Of a stretch of 8,153 nucleotides of DNA, positions 6,771 to 8,153 are shown piece by piece (position 1 is the first letter of the stretch; the number at the start of each line of letters is the position of its first letter). The DNA lies in NCBI GenBank assembly GCA_015494165.1, contig WGBS01000328.1, forward strand, positions 1 through 8,153, in the 5' to 3' direction. The notes below the pieces were generated by a model. The model was not told the DNA's origin and ran no database searches. It was given only the letters and a program-made list of their open reading frames with translations. This stretch comes from Gammaproteobacteria bacterium (lineage in GTDB: Bacteria > Pseudomonadota > Gammaproteobacteria > S144-34). The translations under genes and the position numbers were made by a program.

Positions 6771-7832
6771 TCATTGTGCCGCACCCGCGCCCGCGGGGCA
6801 CGAGCCGCGCACCGTCACGCGCCCGGGCGCGCCCTCCCCGCCGACGACCGTGACGGCGTCGGGACCGAGGAAGCGGCGCACGACGGCGGCGTTGGTGAGC
6901 AGGTGGCGGGTGACACGCGTGGTGGTGAGCTCGGACTCCGCCGGGACGAAGGCGAGCGGCACGAGGAGCTGGTCGGCGAGCCAGGGGTCCACGGTGCCCT
7001 CGCCCGCGAGCCACTCGCGCAGGCACTGCGCCGCCGCCTCGCCCACGCGCTCGGCAGGCAGCCCCCGCTCGCCGAGCGCGCAACAGCAGCCGGCCCCGAG
7101 CTCGAAGCGCGCGCGCAGCACGATCACGCTGCCCGGGCCGGCTGCGTCCAGCCGCGCGGTCTCCACCGCGACCGGCCCGCGCCAGACCCCGCGCAGCGCC
7201 ACCAGCGCCGCCTCGCGCTGGCGCCGGGCCACGTGGTTCGGAAGCCGCGCGACGGCCGAGAGCCCCTCGAGCATCTCAGGGGCGCCGCGCTCGATCAGGC
7301 GCACGGGCCGCGCCCGCGACACGGGCTCGACGCGTGCGCGCACCTCGCCTCCGCCCGCGGGATAGAACCCGGCACGCACCAGCTCGAGGCGGAAGTCGTA
7401 GCCGGCGAGCCGCACCGCCCAGCGCCACTGCCAGTCGAGGTACTCGAAGCACGGGCTCCAGCGCACGTGCGTGCCGCCGCGCACCCGCACGCGCGAGACC
7501 CCGCCCGCCCAGGCGAGCGCCGGCAGCACCGTCTGCAGCACCAGCGACACCGAGCCGGCCGTGCCGACGTCGAAGGCGTAGTCGCCCGCGCGCGGTGCCC
7601 CCGGCGCGAAGCGCACCTCGAGCGAGCCGAGCGCCGCGCCCTCCACCTCGGCGCCGCTCACCGCGGCCGCCGCGCGGAGCGCCGCGAGGTGCTGCGCGGC
7701 CAGCCCCGGCCGCGAGCGCCGCGCGCGCACGTTCACGAGCCGGAAGGGCGTGCCGGTGAGAGCCGCGAGCGTCAGCGCCGAGCGCAGGACCTGGCCGCCG
7801 CCCTCGCCTTCGCTGCCGTCGAGGGTGAGCAC
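6771..7832 (-). CDS. rtcA: RNA 3'-terminal phosphate cyclase
   Basis: The 353-residue protein converts RNA 3'-phosphate to a 2',3'-cyclic phosphate through an adenylylated histidine. It opens MLTLDGSEGEGGGQVLRSAL, the family's hallmark start, and continues with RRSRPGLAAQHLAALRAA (38-55), GTAGSVSLVLQTVLPAL (90-106), a GGTHVRWSP segment (119-127), GFYPAGGGEV (155-164), LADQLLVPLAF (285-295) and TRHLLTNAAVV (308-318). H310 aligns with E. coli catalytic H309, and E10, R17, R36, H48 and Q100 align with recalled active-site residues, so it should be active. The start is GTG at 7832, with GGAGG (7844-7848) 11 bases upstream; this gives the expected N-terminus. It follows an unidentified gene by 7 bases and precedes manC by 38. 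No rtcB or rtcR is visible in the window. Confidence 0.96.
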   Translation of the reverse strand: MLTLDGSEGEGGGQVLRSALTLAALTGTPFRLVNVRARRSRPGLAAQHLAALRAAAAVSGAEVEGAALGSLEVRFAPGAPRAGDYAFDVGTAGSVSLVLQTVLPALAWAGGVSRVRVRGGTHVRWSPCFEYLDWQWRWAVRLAGYDFRLELVRAGFYPAGGGEVRARVEPVSRARPVRLIERGAPEMLEGLSAVARLPNHVARRQREAALVALRGVWRGPVAVETARLDAAGPGSVIVLRARFELGAGCCCALGERGLPAERVGEAAAQCLREWLAGEGTVDPWLADQLLVPLAFVPAESELTTTRVTRHLLTNAAVVRRFLGPDAVTVVGGEGAPGRVTVRGSCPAGAGAAQ

Positions 7833-7839
7833 GGCACCG

Positions 7840-8153
7840 TCAGCCTCCGCCCCGCACCACCACGAGCCCGGTGGCGCGGCGCGCGGGCGCAGCGAGTGCC
7901 TCGGTGCGGAGCAGCGCCCAGGTGGTCACGACCCACGCGGCGCGTGGCCCGGTCCCGGCGCCGGCGGCCGCCGCGAGCTCGCGCACCTCGCGGCCTACCG
8001 CGGCCGCGAGCACCTCCGCCGCGCGCCGCGCCGCCCCGGCGGCGCCCGCCGCCAGGGCGACGGGAAGGCGCGCAGGCGCCGCGCGCAGCCAGGCTTCGGG
8101 GGCGACCACCGCGACCTCGGCGGCCTCGAGCCATGCGAGCGCTGCCCGCCCGC
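7840..8153 (-). CDS. Unidentified Ala-rich protein, C-terminal 103 residues (cut by window edge)
   Basis: An open frame enters from the right edge and ends at TGA (7840-7842), 7 bases before the rtcA GTG; the rtcA Shine-Dalgarno lies inside its last codons, which is typical of a translationally coupled operon. The visible part is dominated by Ala, Val and Arg: an AWLEAAEVAVVAPEAWLRA segment, Ala-rich probable helices, then AAWVVTTWALLRTEALA and a GLVVVRGGG tail. Codon third positions are GC-rich as in the neighbouring genes, which supports it as real coding sequence. An internal GTG at 8109 could be a start, but the frame and similar composition continue to the edge. I do not recognise the family. 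Its partner gene suggests, without proving, a role near RNA metabolism. Confidence 0.6.
   Translation of the reverse strand, partial: GRAALAWLEAAEVAVVAPEAWLRAAPARLPVALAAGAAGAARRAAEVLAAAVGREVRELAAAAGAGTGPRAAWVVTTWALLRTEALAAPARRATGLVVVRGGG

Noticed and set aside
6733..7083. Upstream in-frame extension of manC (117 codons)
   Set aside because: It lies largely inside rtcA in another frame, whereas the ATG at 6732 gives the canonical nucleotidyltransferase N-terminus and has GGGAGGAG upstream.
4162..7365. Plus-strand open frame of more than 1000 codons antisense to manC and rtcA
   Set aside because: It spans several genes confirmed by strong family motifs on both strands, has no ribosome site or recognisable domain, and has the low-complexity Ala/Arg/Pro composition expected when stop codons are rare in GC-rich DNA.

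Overview
The window is a very GC-rich chromosomal segment from a bacterium. The best lineage clue is a DUF1820 protein, a family I know essentially from Gammaproteobacteria. With the strong GC bias and the rtcA and manC genes, I infer a high-GC gammaproteobacterium, perhaps near the Chromatiales/Ectothiorhodospiraceae; this is not proven by the sequence. I see no insertion sequence, integrase, phage gene or CRISPR array.

Left part (1-2807): the 5' end of a carboxymuconolactone decarboxylase/AhpD-like gene reads leftward off the edge. Across a 312-base divergent intergenic region with a 7-bp inverted repeat lies a large rightward gene. It encodes an exported protein of about 777 residues, with a signal peptide, a Pro-rich linker, a CARDB-type domain, a calcium-loop-like motif and a long Cys-rich C-terminal half that I do not recognise.

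Middle (2920-4289): a leftward block holds a calcineurin-like metallophosphoesterase, then DUF1820, then tRNA-Ser(GGA) behind its own well-formed sigma70-like promoter just past the DUF1820 stop codon.

Right part (4385-8153): a rightward gene encodes an AurF-like diiron-oxygenase-fold protein in which five of the seven expected metal ligands appear to be replaced. It meets the leftward manC gene tail to tail, and a CTAG palindrome supplies the amber stop codons of both. manC (GDP-mannose synthesis) lies 38 bases downstream of rtcA (RNA 3'-phosphate cyclase), which follows by 7 bases the 3' end of an unrecognised Ala-rich gene cut by the window edge. These three leftward genes look like one transcription unit joining RNA repair to sugar-nucleotide synthesis, without an obvious functional link.

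The most interesting items are the apparently metal-less AurF homologue and the Cys-rich exported CARDB protein. I did not find a clearly new multi-gene system. High GC produces many long shadow reading frames here, including one of over 1000 codons antisense to manC and rtcA; these were left out.
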